Origin: Amblyornis subalaris
Lineage: Eukaryota; Chordata; Aves; Passeriformes; Ptilonorhynchidae
NCBI GenBank assembly: GCA_018881555.1
Contig: JACAXG010000012.1
Span: 7,304,087 to 7,368,086 of the forward strand
DNA length: 64,000 bases
Direction: 5' to 3'
Shown: positions 1 through 13,151 of the stretch, piece after piece
How positions within the stretch are numbered: position 1 is the stretch's first letter
How the letters are laid out: each line of letters begins with the position of its first letter
Position numbers and translations under genes: made by a program
Notes under the pieces: model-generated
The model's database searches: none
Told to the model about the DNA's origin: nothing
What the model saw: the letters and a program-made list of their open reading frames with translations, nothing else

Positions 1-3000
1 ATACTTTGTAGATTCATGACTTCAGCCCATGGTGAGTGTAAGGTAACACATCCCAGTGAAAGAGTTTATGGCCCTCATAAACTATCTTGTAATTTTCTGT
101 GCACCTGTNAGTGTGCCAGTGGCACTTCTGTTTCCTTTCGCACCTAATAGTTTACGGTTGTTTTCTAGTGGTTTTCCCCACATGGTAGGTCATGGAACAG
201 GAAAGGGGGAGTTACTTTCATTATGTCAATTTGTTTTTTCCTTTTCAGTCCATATGGACAGGAAGGAGAGAGCACTAATTTATTTATGGAGGATCCGTTT
301 TATGGACAGGTCACTCTGAGCTGGAAATGCCTTCATGACTGGCTCAGTGTTTTGTTTGCTTCATTTGGTAAATGCTGGTTGAGTACACACACGCAAACGT
401 AGTTATTGCTTTTTGCTTGTTCATCTCCTTGGTGTTAAGTAGGCAGGATTGTGCCTGGAGGAAGACAGGCAGTATTCAGTGATCCTTGTTGCTTCTGAAT
501 ACTAAGGTAGGGAAAAAAGTAAGGTATAAAGTAGGCATCTCCATGATTTTTTTTGGTCTGTTGTTTCATTTACTCTTTTTCCCATATGGGAATTGGTTTG
601 AAGAATCCTGAAGCTGTTTTCTGAGTATAGTCTGGTAGCAGATACAATTAGGTTACTTTATTGGCTCTTTCATTAAGACTTTAATTTTATTGTATTTATA
701 CCTTTACTAGTGTTCCTTTAAAGTTGAGTTTAGATAAAGAAATAATTCCTTGTAACAGTTACTGTTAGCAGGTTAAAAAATTCTCTTGTAAGCTACAGGA
801 GTTTAACTCCTCCCTTTGGAAACTTTCACTATTCAGTAGAGCAAGTGTCTTGGTTTTCCCATTGAAAGGTTTTACTTTGGTATTTCAAATTTTGCATGCC
901 TTTGTTTTATAGAAAATCTCTGAGAAGATTTTCTTCTTTTATATATACGTGTCCCCCTATCTGATCAATGTTCTAGGCAAGCGGAAGATGTAGATGCAAA
1001 TAATGGTTGGAATGACTGATTATAGTCTCTGTCCTAAAGTAAGCTTATGGATGGTAATGGTAGTTGGAGTTCAGGCTACGTGGAGACACTTGTGCTTGTG
1101 AGTGGTGAAGTCTTTTGGTTCTGGACATTTTATGCAGTGAACATTTTTTTCCTGTTCCCAGAGATTGCTGGGAATGCTTAAACCTGCAGAAGGTCTAGTT
1201 AGTGCAGGATAATGAGTACTAGCCTAGAAAGTTTTGTTTTTCCATTTTGATGCAGTTGGTGGTGGTCTGGCCATGTCTTTTTGACATTTGGGAAAGGTTA
1301 CTTTGCACTCTTACGGAATTGACTTGAAGGAGCTTCAGACAGAGAATATACTCATCTAGTTTAATGTATTCCTGTGGTTTTGGGGTTGCTCTAGCTTATA
1401 TTATGCTTCATGGAATTGTTTAAAACACTTTGTATGGCCCTATGTGTTTGGGTTGCTAAGTCAGTCAGCAGAGGTGCTTTCATTGGCAGTGTCTTAGTTT
1501 GAAGTCTAACAGAATTGAAGGGAAGGTTTCTTCCAGGAGTTTTTGGAAGTTTCTGCCTTGATAGGCCTGACAGGGATTGAATTGTTACCTCTAGGGTACA
1601 GATGTTGACAATTTCTGTGTATCTTCAGAGCTTGGAAAGAATTTCTTCTCTTTGTCATCCTCTTTGAAGTGGAAGCATTGTAAGTAGGCTTGNGGGCATT
1701 TTAAACAACACATATTTGATTAGTCCTCTTTCAACTTGGTGTTGAGATACTACAGATCTGCAGACTGTGTTTTTAAATAGAAAGGAAACCACAATACTAT
1801 GTATTTTTAAAATTTATGAAAACATATGATGTGAAAGTACTAATCTTATAAAATGTTGCTAATGTCTTCTATACAGCATACAAGAGTAAGCAGGAAAGAC
1901 ACTTTCTTGCAAAAAAGCCATCCTTTTCTTCTTTATGTTGCAATGCCAGTTTATTGGCTGAGCATTCTGATGTTTGTCAGTACATGGAGTGTACTACATT
2001 CAAATAACAATTCTCTCCTCTTAAGATTCTGGAAAAACTAACATTTTGAAATGGGTCAGTTTCAAAAGAAATTCATTATAGAAGCACATGCTGTTTTCTA
2101 TGGTTTGTGGGAATATTGCCTATTTCCTTAAGGAACTATGGCTATGTTCTCTTTCACTGCACTGGAAGGCTCCTCTCATAGTAATGATATCAAGTGTTCT
2201 GTGCTGTTTGCCATAGGTGTTGTGGGGATGACACTGTACTTGATAGATTTTTCTCCTCTGCAGCATCCAGTGTAATCTGCTTTAAAAGAATTGTGATGAT
2301 CAATTGAAGTCTCCTTGCATTTCTAAAACAAATGGTTTCTGTTCTCAGGCAAGCTAAAGGTTTGAAGATAACTTTCCATTTCAGTCAGAGGGGAAGTCAG
2401 GTATATTTTGACCTCATGACTTAAGTTTGGTCTTACTTAGTTGTCCTTGATTCATGGAAATGAGTTTTGCTTTATCTTTGTATTGCAGCAAAAGAATACA
2501 GTAATGCTTTCTGTAAAGATATACATAAAATTTCCATGTGTTTCCCTGTCTTTGGGTTGCTTGTTTACAAAACAAGCCAGTCTTTCTTTTCACTGTACCC
2601 AGGAATTTAGTACTAGTTTAGGTAATAAATTTATGTGCATAGTTGGTTACCAGAGAATCCCTTCTCTTTTTAATAGCCTTTCTATCTCTGATTTCCCCAA
2701 AGATTGTTTCTCATAAATTATTCTGCCTGTCTCTATTCCCTTTGCACTTGGTTTAATATGCCTTACTTTGGAGTAAGAGGGGTATCTTCATGAAAATATA
2801 TTAAGTAGGGAGAAAAATATTTTTCCATCACAAGTTGCACAGTTTTCTGCAGTAGCTCTCTAGCTGAGATGTTGATTTCCAGCCTTTTTTTTGCCTCGGG
2901 GAAGGTTTTGGGGAAGGTAATGAACAGGACTGAAAATGATGGAATAAATTCCGTTATAAAAGTCAACGGTGCTTTTTGACACACATTGTTTGATGTCAGT

Positions 3001-5307
3001 GTTTTTACTCAATTATTGCCTGTTTTACCAATTCTGTGATGTTGCTGTTTTTGTTAGTATTTGTATATTACGATGCATAGCTAATTTCAGAGGCAGAATC
3101 TCTTAAAAAGAAACAGACCAACCCACTTAGTAAGCTAAATATTTGCAGCTGAAGGTTTTGAAAGCCTGTAGTTCAATATCATACTTCAAAGCTGTAGTGC
3201 AGTCTCCGTGAGTATGCTCTAGTGCTGGGTGAGACAGAGGAGAGTGTGCCTGTTTATAATTCTCTGCAGTACTTGTGGTACTATCTCTGAGGCAATATGG
3301 CAAAATATGTATTTCAGGAAGAAGATGAGCCTGCTAAGCTTGGCTGATTGATAGTTTAAAACTGTNCAAGTTAAAAAAATTGAGACTTCAGCTAAAGGCC
3401 TCGAGGTAGTAGATCACACTTTTTTCCTTAAGAAACCAAATGAATACAGTTCTTATGCTTTTTTCTGCGTGGTTTATTCACTAATGGTTGTTTACTCTTG
3501 TCTTCCATATGAACATGTTCCTGTACACCGGTGAACCCATCTTTCTGAAAGTCATCATTAAACGAGTTACAAATAATCATTAAATCAGTTTGCCCATTGC
3601 CATGAAGTTGTTTCTCGTTGCTTTCTATTTGATTTAGCCTTTCAAGAGCCTTAATTGATAGTTCATTTTTTTGTCCCTCTTCTTTCAAGTGCCACTTCAG
3701 ATTGTGATAGTTTCTCACAACAGATATCTAGAATGTCAGCCAGTCAAAATGTAGACTTGTGTGTTCACTTAATATACCTGAACATAGTTGGCAAAAGGTG
3801 CACCTCCNTCCCAATATGTTGCACAATTTTCCTGTAGACACACTGGCTGCGGATTTATGTTTTGCTTTCTTTGTAAATCATTACTTCATTAGAGGGAAGT
3901 CTGTTTACTATAGACATTAAGTCAAAGAAGAATACAGTATCACTGGAAAGNTAAATCCTGCAGAGTATTTTGATCATCTCTTCTTAACCCTCCCACAAAA
4001 AGGGACAAGTAAGGCTCTGTGATTGAGTCCTTCTTAAACTTTCCTATAGCAATAATCATCTTAGCATTTTAAGTATTAAGATAGATCAATAGGAAGTTAT
4101 TACTCAATTTCCTCACCATGTAAAAACTAGAGTATCAAACACAACTATTGTTCAACAAATTACAAAGCAAAACAACCCTAAGCTGATTTTCTCATGAAGC
4201 ATTCAGCTAAACTGTGAAATTTGATGTAAAATCGTCAAGTTATAATAGGATTAGACAAATTCATGGAAGGTGGCACATCTGTGTCTAGATGCCACACAGA
4301 TTTGGAAATATTTCAAAGGTTATTTTTTGCAAGCTGGTAGGATACAACACTGTTGTGCTCTCTCCCTGAGTCTTTGCTACCACTGTTAGATTCAGGATAC
4401 TGGATGAGGTGGACACTGTATAGCTGCTCTTATGTTCTTGTTCCTTGCAGCCTTACAGAAACTTTCAAAGTCAGGAGGTTTTGCTATTATATCCAATTGT
4501 CTTTTAAAGTGTCAGGAAGAAGTTTTAAGCTTAAGACTAAAGCTAGTTTAGCATGACCAGAATGGAAAAGAATAACAACATGGCATCTCTTTTTATGGGT
4601 ACATCAAAACAAAAAAGGTTCTTAATTTAAATCAAATATCTAAAACACAGGTCATTTTAAGTATTATGAAAATGTATACTAATGCTGTAATTCATGATCC
4701 TCCTTTAAAATACTGTTAAAATATTTTAAATTACTTTGCTACTCTATTACTTGCAATAAAATGCTGCCAAAGTGATGTTCAAGTTGTACAGTTTAGCTGC
4801 GAAAGTTTTAAAGAAAATTAAATCATTGAACCATGGAAAAGTGACTGCATGAGCACCTGTAACTGATATTAGCTGAAGTGCTAAACCAGCTTTTGGCAGC
4901 ATGGCCTCTTTTGCAGGTGCACAGAGTATTTTCTTTGTGTCAGTTTATTCAACTAGTACAGTTCATTAGGTACTTCATTTGAAGTTGAGAAATGGGCTGG
5001 GAATTGAAACAGAAGAAATACTTATTTTCACTTTTCAATCTGTGAATAAAAATGAGGTGCGAGAGTCTGAGATCTATTAGTTTTAAAATCTTATAGGATA
5101 TATTACCTTAAAATGATTTATTTAAATTCAGTAACTACAGGTAATATGCTGTTTAAAAAACCAATCTGTTTAATAAAACGAATACTTTTTGCTATGTCCA
5201 GCAAGTTGGATGACTAAGACAACTGGTGTTTTAAGTATATTCAGTGTTTAGTTTCTTTTGGCATCTGAATGCCAAAACATTTGGCATATTTGAAACATAC
5301 TAAATAT

Positions 5308-5401
5308 AAAAAAAAACCAACCAAAGCAAAAACTCAAACAAAACCCCAAAAACCCAACCTCCCAAACAAACAAACAATTGCAACCAAACCAAAACCCCCC
5401 C
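5308..5401. repeat. A/C-rich low-complexity tract
   Basis: About 94 bases on the + strand are almost entirely A and C, made of irregular AAAC, AACC and AAAAACCC units and ending in a C run. G and T are nearly absent. It opens an antisense frame (5300-5536) that is only a translation of this composition. It belongs to a set of similar tracts in both orientations elsewhere in the window. Confidence 0.85.
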
Positions 5402-8400
5402 TGTGTATATGTGTAGGGAAATTCTAATGTAGCGCAGTTTTTTTCCCAAAAAAAGAATAATCACATAGCATAAGATGTTTGAAGTGTCTGCAATTTTTAA
5501 TCTTGTGTCTAAAGCTGTAAATTGGAGGATGTACATCAGTCAGTAGGTGGAAAATAGCGTGATTCATAAAGATGCTTCACTTGTACAAGAAAAAGAGAAA
5601 GCCTGGCCTGTAGTGGAAAGTGCTGATTCTTTTTTGTAATAGCCAATGTGTTTTCACAAAACTCTTGACCAGTCTGCCCAGCAAGGGAAGGAGTTGCACA
5701 TTTTGCTTGAGGTTGAGTTGGTGGTGGGGGAATCACAACTGCCTGTCGTGAGCTGATTGATCCTTGCTCCCAGAGGATTCTGCCTTAGCTCCTTCCCCTC
5801 TACCCAGTCTCTTCCATGTGCTACCTGTAGCCAGGATCCTTTGGAGCAGAGTCATGGTGCTCCCTGTCTGTCTGATGAGGAGCTGAAAATAGGAGCNCTA
5901 TGTTGACAGAGGTGAGAAGATCCTGAAATTACTCTCTATCTAGCATGGGTTGTGGCCTTAAGTGCAAGAAAAGAATATCTGGTTAAGATCCGAACTCAAG
6001 TTCTGTCCTTCAGATGTGAAAACTTTTATAAGAAAACTGTTTAAATGGTAACATTAAAACATTATGTACCAGCATTATTTGTACATCCTCTGTAGATGCA
6101 TACATGTCCTAGTGCCTTCAGATGAGAACTGGCTGATTTCTTATCATATGGATGTGGATTTTGATCCTGAAAATGGGATCTTTATTATTGAAATAATGTA
6201 TGTAGGTGATTCTTATATGTCCATCTTCGAAACTGCAAAAGCTGTAAATGTGAACATTTCATAGTTTTTTCGTTAGGCCCTGTTAACAGTGAAGAAATTT
6301 CATTCTGGTCATAAAAACTGTGAGAACAGTTCTTGTGCTTCATAACTGAAATCTGACTTAATATATTACATCACATGCAACCAGAGAAAATAATTATTTT
6401 GAAATATGTGGTACTGAAGAATACCACCCCCAAACAATATCTGTTTAAAGCCGTTACTGCGTTTTACTTGTAGGCCATTGCTTTTATATATATTTTTTTG
6501 TAAGAAAATTTATACCTGATTTGGAATGATAGGGAAGTACTTTGTTCTGCACTGGGTTGATATGTAAAGGACAACACTTGCTGGAAGTGGATTTTCATCT
6601 GTTTGTAGATTTAAGTCAATTGTCTTAACTGTTACACCATCCTAGTTCATTAATCTTCTGTCTATGAGAATTTGGGAAGTGCAGTATGCACTTTGGGAAG
6701 AGCAAGTAGCTGTNGATTTGAAATCATATTGATAGGTGCTATTACAAGCAATTTGAGTTTTAAGCAATTTAAGCATAGAAGTCACATCATCATAGCATTG
6801 TATATTTAAAAAATACAAGAAGCTATACAGGACTATCACAAGGTAGAACATACAAGCTCGTGTCAGCTACATTTGAAGTACATGGCAGAACCATTACATG
6901 ATGCCTCAGGTGGTGGTAAGCAGTAAATCTGAGGGTGACCANATTTACCCACACTGACTGCTTAGTGCTCTCAAAAAGTGCTGACTGGAAGAACTGTCTG
7001 TATGCCTGTTAATGTGAAAATTGTCTGACACAAAGAAGAAAAATAGGCACATATAATAATCTTTTATGTATTTAAATATAAATTTAAATNTTCCTTGTAA
7101 TTTTGTTTCTAGTGCCTGACCTGTTTCCGGACAAGACCAGTCTAAAAGCAATTTTGACTTCTCAGTTTAAATGGCAGTGTTTATTTTATGTTTGTTCAGA
7201 GCTCTTCTAGCCAAGAATTGTCAATACTGAAGTGCGAATTTATATTTGTGTGTGTATGTATATAGTATTTATGGTGTTTCAACTGGCTTGAAATGTTGTG
7301 ATTTGCTTAGAAGGAGCTCTGAAAAAATATTTGGAGGCATCTGCAGGTAAGAAAATAATTTGTCCATCTATCCAGGCAGGTGTAGTTTGGAAGCAGGCAG
7401 CAGAGTAATTGTCATTGGTATGGCCTTCAGCAGCTGACAGATTGATACACACTTGATGGACTGCTCTTTTCCCATCATAGTCAGCATTTTTATATTCAGG
7501 AGCAGAATTTCTAATTATTACTNTAACTGTGTAGGTGATTTATTGTAAATCTCTTTCTACCCACTTNTGGTATTCTGTCCAAGTGTGTCTTTAGTTCTCC
7601 TCTAGAATAATTCTTGCCTGTTACGTAGAAAAACAAACCAACCAATGTCACAGTATGTTAGTTGTCAAAGATGCAGTAGCATAACGTGCTTGTGTTTCCT
7701 ATGTTCCTTGGTTTGTCAGCTTACTAAAAGTCATCTGAGAGTGTTTGCATCCAAAGCAATGCTAAAATCAATTTTTAGTACATAATTTGACTGCATTATA
7801 GATAGCCCAGCCTACCAAAAATTCTCATGGGTGATGAAGTCTGGTTGTCTTCAGCATTTTTCTGAATTTGTTATGGGAACCTACAACCTAAATCTTAAAG
7901 AATAAAGGGATTTCAGGTGGAGGTGGATTGTGCTTTCCTGAGCAAAGAGACGTTAAAGCGAATGAGTGAAATTAAGGAAGGATAGGAATAATCTTTTTTT
8001 GTGATATTAGTCACCTTGAGTGGTACTTAGCTATCTAAATGTAGGCCTGAAATATGATCCCTGAACTCAGAGCCTAGAAACCCTGTAGAGTTTAGAGGGA
8101 CCCCAGTAGGGACAGCTGGAGCTCCAAAGTTCCCCTGACCACGTTCAGATCCTGAACTCCAGACCTTGCATTATTTACCTGTGGTTGCACAGTATTCTTG
8201 AACACATCACTTCTAGCTAGTCAGGCCTTTCCTAACCTCGCATGCTGATTTTTGAACTGCCAAAGGGCTTCAGTGAGGCAGAGCACTCTCCTGTTCAAGG
8301 TATGTGTTAATGTCTGTGTACAGCTTTTTGGTGAAATTAAAAAAACTAGCAAAACAGAATTAAGATGATAGGATTACATCTGGTATGGAGATGTTTCTTT

Positions 8401-8509
8401 TGCCATTGTGTTGGTGAGAGTTTTCAGTTTTTAATTGTACACAAATGGCAAAATTCTCTCTTCTGTTTTTTTTTTCTTCCCTAATGCAACCGATTTAAAT
8501 CTATGTGTG

Positions 8510-8539
8510 GTTTCTACCATATGCTTGTTTCTACCATAT
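8510..8539. repeat. Short direct repeat, two copies
   Basis: The unit gtttctaccatat occurs at 8510-8522 and again at 8527-8539, a 17-base offset. This looks like a small local duplication inside the intron, with no sign of function. Confidence 0.75.
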
Positions 8540-11500
8540 TTGCAGTTAAAAAAAATATTTCCAAAACATAAGAGTTCAGGGAAAATACACTGTTAACCAT
8601 GAGTCTGTGTAGATACTAATTTTTGAGGGTGATTCTAGCAAAGGGAAAAGATTGATCTACTTAGGTTGAAAATAAGTGATTAGAGTTTACTGTAAGGAAG
8701 GAAAACTGCAGGACTTTGCTCATCAGCTTTGTCTAAGACTATGTATTGTGAGTAAGACTGACACATGTGCTTAGAAGGTGCTATGGTACCCTAATAAAAG
8801 GTACTCAGTGCAAATTTTGAAAGAAGGGGAAGTACACTCTGAAGTGACTGAGGTTAGAGGCTGTCATTATGAAAAACATTTTAGTCTTGGACATGCNTTT
8901 AAATTTTTGTTGTCTGCAAACTCCTGATGCAGTGCTGCAAGTTGAGGATAACTATTTTTNTTAACTGAGTTCCTAAGTTTAAAATACAAGGTGCTACTCT
9001 GGCACAAAATAGTAATGCTTATAAAAAGCATGTTTCTGTGATCAACTTGGTATGCAGGAAGGAGTTTCTCTCATCATTCAGGGAAAGATGGATTTTATGT
9101 TTGAGCTTACACTGGTTGTTATAAATGTTCAGCACAAATGCAAGTGCGTGAGTAGAATGACATGGAAACACAGCATGACAAAAGGAAAGCTGTAAGGAAA
9201 AAGGCACTGTTGTGTTTCCTGAGATGAAAACGGATGATAGAATCTCTTAAGAAAATGTGTGTAATTTTCTACAGCACACCTGTAATAAATAGTATCAGTG
9301 GTGGTTTTTCTTATTCATGTCTAAGGAAGATGGTGATGAACAAATTCAAGGTATGTATGTATAATGGACGTGGTTCAGCTCCTGAGTCAGGTTGAGTCCA
9401 GGGTAGTAGGATTTGGGGAGGTTACTCTCTTTGGGAATGCAAGGGAGTGTGCTTGCTTTCAAGAGACCTGAGTGTGCAGTACAGAGGAGGCAGGGAAAGG
9501 CTGGAAAAATGAAGGAGCCCATGGGAGGAGGTGCAGGCTGGAACACACTGAGAGGCATGGAATGTATTTTTATGGCAGGGAACAGCCNGAGCCACAGAGG
9601 AGGTGAGGGGAGATGGAGCAGAGCTTGTCAGCTCAGGGAGCTGCTGAGAATTGCTGTCTCGTGAAAGGGAATAAGGGACTCTCCTGCAAAGGAGGGGGGA
9701 GTATGCCTTCTTAAGTCTTTCATCCAATCTTCCTGTTTGCTATGTATTTTCTCCTATTAGAAAGCACATTTTGCTTCAGTTTATCTTTGCCTAATAAAAG
9801 GTTTGTTTCATGTTTTTGTGATGTGCACATGTAAACAATAAGGGCCAGAGGGAATGTTTTGTATAATTTTAGCTAAAGACTACAGCTGACTTGTTTCACA
9901 GAGATGTTATGACGTGTGATATTTCTGTATAAGAAATTATGTTAGATGTCTGTAAATACATTTTTAAAAATGAAGAAAATAGAGTCTGGTTTTCTCTTCA
10001 AGAAAAAAATGATCTGTAGGACCCTAAAATTTACAACATACTGGGATAAAAGAGAAAGCACTGTATACAATAGCCAGAAAGTCCAGTTGTTTTTCTGCAA
10101 ATCGGGAAGCATTCCAGATGAGCACCATAAATTTCATAGCCTCATGGCAATAAGCAAAAATTTGCAGGAATAAAAAGAAAGCAAATAGCTGCAAGGCCAT
10201 CTTCCCAGACTAGAAACCAGTATTCTCTATAATCCTGCTGCTCCTGCAGACTTCCGTTTCAAAGTTTAGACAGCTGTAAATTTTGAGAATTGAATAGTGT
10301 CATTTTGCTGCAGTTTCTCTGGAAAACACAGACAGAAAGCAAGTGAAAGGAGATGTTTAGAATTGAGGATGAGGAATGTAGTAAAAAAAGCATCTTGAAA
10401 CAATGCAGAGAGCAGACACAAGTGCTGAAATGGTGTGGTACAGGAGACATCTTCTTTCACGTGCTGGAGCTGATGGAAGGCCCTGGCACAAACAGGGGTC
10501 CTGTCTCCCAGCAGTCACAGTGTTGGGACCCTTCATCTTTCTCTCAGCCAGAGGAAGGAGAAAAAAATGAGGAGCTGGTTGTAGAAGACAGCTCAGGAAA
10601 AAAGAGAAATCTAATTTCAGAATGTTGGCTTTGGGAGGAGGAGTGAGCTTGATATAAATAATCTTTTTGGGTGAGGTCANTCATTATCCCCCCTAGTTTC
10701 CCATCTTTGTCCTCTTTAATTGACTGTGGGGAATTTTTTTGTACTTTCTTTGAGTTATTGTGGATTTCTCACTGTGGAAAAAGGAGGACAGAAATGAGAA
10801 ATGGGACTGGGATGATGGCCTTGAAGAGTGTAAGAACAGTATGGTCATTGAGTTGTGCAAGTTTTACAAATAAAAGTACCGCTGCAAAGGGTTTTCAGTA
10901 GTTTCTCCGTATTGTTCGTGTTTATGTCAAAAGAAGTTGCAGGCTAAATTATGGTGAATCACACAAAAATGTCTCAGCATCTGTTCTCAAACTGTTGTAT
11001 TGAAAAGAGGCAAAAAATTGGATACAGGCCACTAGAAACTTTAGTCACACAGAGAAAATTGTATTTTAAGGAATAAGTATTTATCTTAAAGAAGGGAGTA
11101 ACTTGACTTTAGCTTTTATACACCTTATCAAATATGCCTAGAGGGGAAACAAATTTCTCTTCAGTTTTATGTGAAGAACAGGAGTATTTGAGTGGAGAGA
11201 TTTGGTTCATTTGGACCTATTGACGCATTTGGAAAATCACACAAAATGGATAAGTTTGGTGATCAATCTCTTTCTTCACAACCTCCTTGTAAAACCATGC
11301 ATAGCTCTTGGTACAAAGATGATTATCACTAGGCACAAAACACAATATTCACCTTCTGATACTCAATCATTCCCTCAACACCAAGACACAGATTCAAGTC
11401 TTACTTTTGCTTTTCTTATTAATTTCCTGCTGAAGTGAATTGAACATAGAAGGGGTTACCTGCACATATAAACTTGCTTACTGTGAGGAAGGGTGAGACC

Positions 11501-13044
11501 ATTAGGTTCTCTGGCTGCTCCTCAACGTCAGGTATTTATTCCAACTGTATTGACAAAGTTGTGCTGAAAGTGAATGTGGTACAGTCATTCCAGCTTTGTT
11601 ACCATCTAATGACAAAACTTGCACGTTCAAACTTCTTTTATAGATCTAGTAATTATGGCTGCCATCAGCCCCAGCCACTATAATTAGTGTTATAACTATA
11701 GCTATAATCTTAATTTCAGTCACTTGAAATATTTGAAAAATTGTTGTCTTAGACCAATAGTCTAGTCTTTCTTTTTTCTTTTTTTTTTTCTTTGTCTATC
11801 AAAGAATTACTTTGGAAAGGCTTGAAGGAAAAAATGTGATTTTTGATTCATTTTATTTTGGATAATGTGAGAAATTGCTTTCTCGTATTCATAAAGATGT
11901 TTTCCCTCTCAGCCCACATGGAAGTTTTGCAAGAGGTATTTTATAGTGGACTCTGTTAACTGAAGAACAGCTGTGTTGCTGGAAGCTGCTGTCTGGTCTT
12001 TGAGGTTATACTTGGAAAGCATGTGAATAGGCATGAATAGTTGGTGAGTCTAATTGAAGAGGCCTACAAGTGGAAGCTGTTCAGCCTTCAGCTTTTCTCA
12101 AACAGCTGCCTATGTCTGTTCACTGGCAATCCTGGCAGTCAGTAGTGGGAGATAGATCTGCTGTGAATTAAATTTCTTCCACCTCCTCTCTTTATACTCA
12201 TGTTTAGACTGCTTCTGTAGAGCCAACCCAAGGCATGTTAGACACTAAATGAAGTTATTGTAGGGAGTTATCCCTCAGTTCCTCTTGTGCCTGAACTGTC
12301 GTTCATATATCTCAGGTTGGGGCAGCACAGAGGTGTAGTGGTGATGGGCTGTTGCATCTTGTGAGCTTACGGAAATAACATTAATGACTATGTATATGGT
12401 TGTGTCATCATACTCAAAGCAACCTCCCATATGGGTTAAATGTGGGCTTATAAAATTGGTATGGGAGAGACAAGTAGTTGCTCGGTACAACCTTTGGACA
12501 CAGACCAGTAGAAAGTAAGGAACAGTTCAAGGTGAGATTGTGAGATCCTAGTTTAGTGGATTAATGCAGAATAGTGAGGTGAGAGCTGTCCTTATGGGAA
12601 AGTGAAAACAGACCGTGTTCTGGTTGTGCAACCACTACCAGTTGTAGGAACTAACAATAGGAGTCTAGTTCTTCCTGTGCTCACAGGTATGCCTTAGCAC
12701 AAGGATATGAGTTTCCTGTCAGAACTTGATGGTACATGTGGTCACAGATACATACAACTAGTGATTTGTTTTTCTGAGAAGGTGCCTTTTTCTCCCATTT
12801 GTCAGCAGTTTTTACTTAATTTAGCAGCTCATGGATGGAAGTCTATATAACAGTGCTTAAAAATGCTGTAATTTCTCTAGCTTAATAAATCCAAAATGGT
12901 ACAACCCAATCAAAGCTAGTAATTTAACAGGTGGCTATTTCCACAGATAAGCTTATATTTAAGTGCTGGACATGTCTCTTATTTAACCACATGAAGCTTT
13001 CCCTTGTGCATGCTTGAACCGTTGAATTCTGTTTTGTCTTATAG

Positions 13045-13151
13045 GCACACCGCTTCTGGTACGAAGAAGCAGTGATCCAGCTTTGGGCGCGCCTGCCGAC
13101 TTCCCAAGTGCTTCTCATCCCAGTGACCATGGCCTCAAGCATGTTGTGGCA
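13045..13151 (+). CDS. PARD3B: PARD3B internal exon: N-terminal linker with RRSSDP motif
   Basis: This 107-nt coding exon is flanked by acceptor tcttatag and donor gtaggt. The first two bases (GC) complete a Gly codon begun in the previous exon. Then follow 35 codons starting TPLLVRRSSDPALGAPADF and ending LKHVVA, finishing in phase 0. The TPLLVRRSSDP block is characteristic of PAR3 and PAR3-like proteins, and the residues after it fit PARD3B better than PARD3. The segment lies between the N-terminal oligomerisation domain and PDZ1 and is probably unstructured. RRSSDP has the R-x-x-S-x-P form of a mode-1 14-3-3 site, and the matching PARD3 serine is a known phosphorylation and 14-3-3 site. 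Use of that site in PARD3B is inference. The exon contains several CpGs and is clearly more GC-rich than the intron around it. Confidence 0.93.

Larger units (their letters stand above)
1..13044 (+). other. PARD3B: PARD3B intron (3' part), no coding exon found
   Basis: This is the 3' end of a long intron that ends in the acceptor atag just before the exon at 13045. The preceding exon should end one base into a Gly codon. I looked for the expected end of the N-terminal linker and did not find it, so it probably lies upstream of the window. The sequence is AT-rich, with only short chance ORFs. Local items are an A/C-rich tract at 5308-5401, a direct repeat around 8510-8539 (a 13-base unit repeated at a 17-base offset) and a GC-richer, purine-rich patch around 9380-9720. 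I see no clear CR1 or LTR here, although old unrecognised repeats are possible. The intron assignment rests on the downstream gene structure. Confidence 0.8.
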
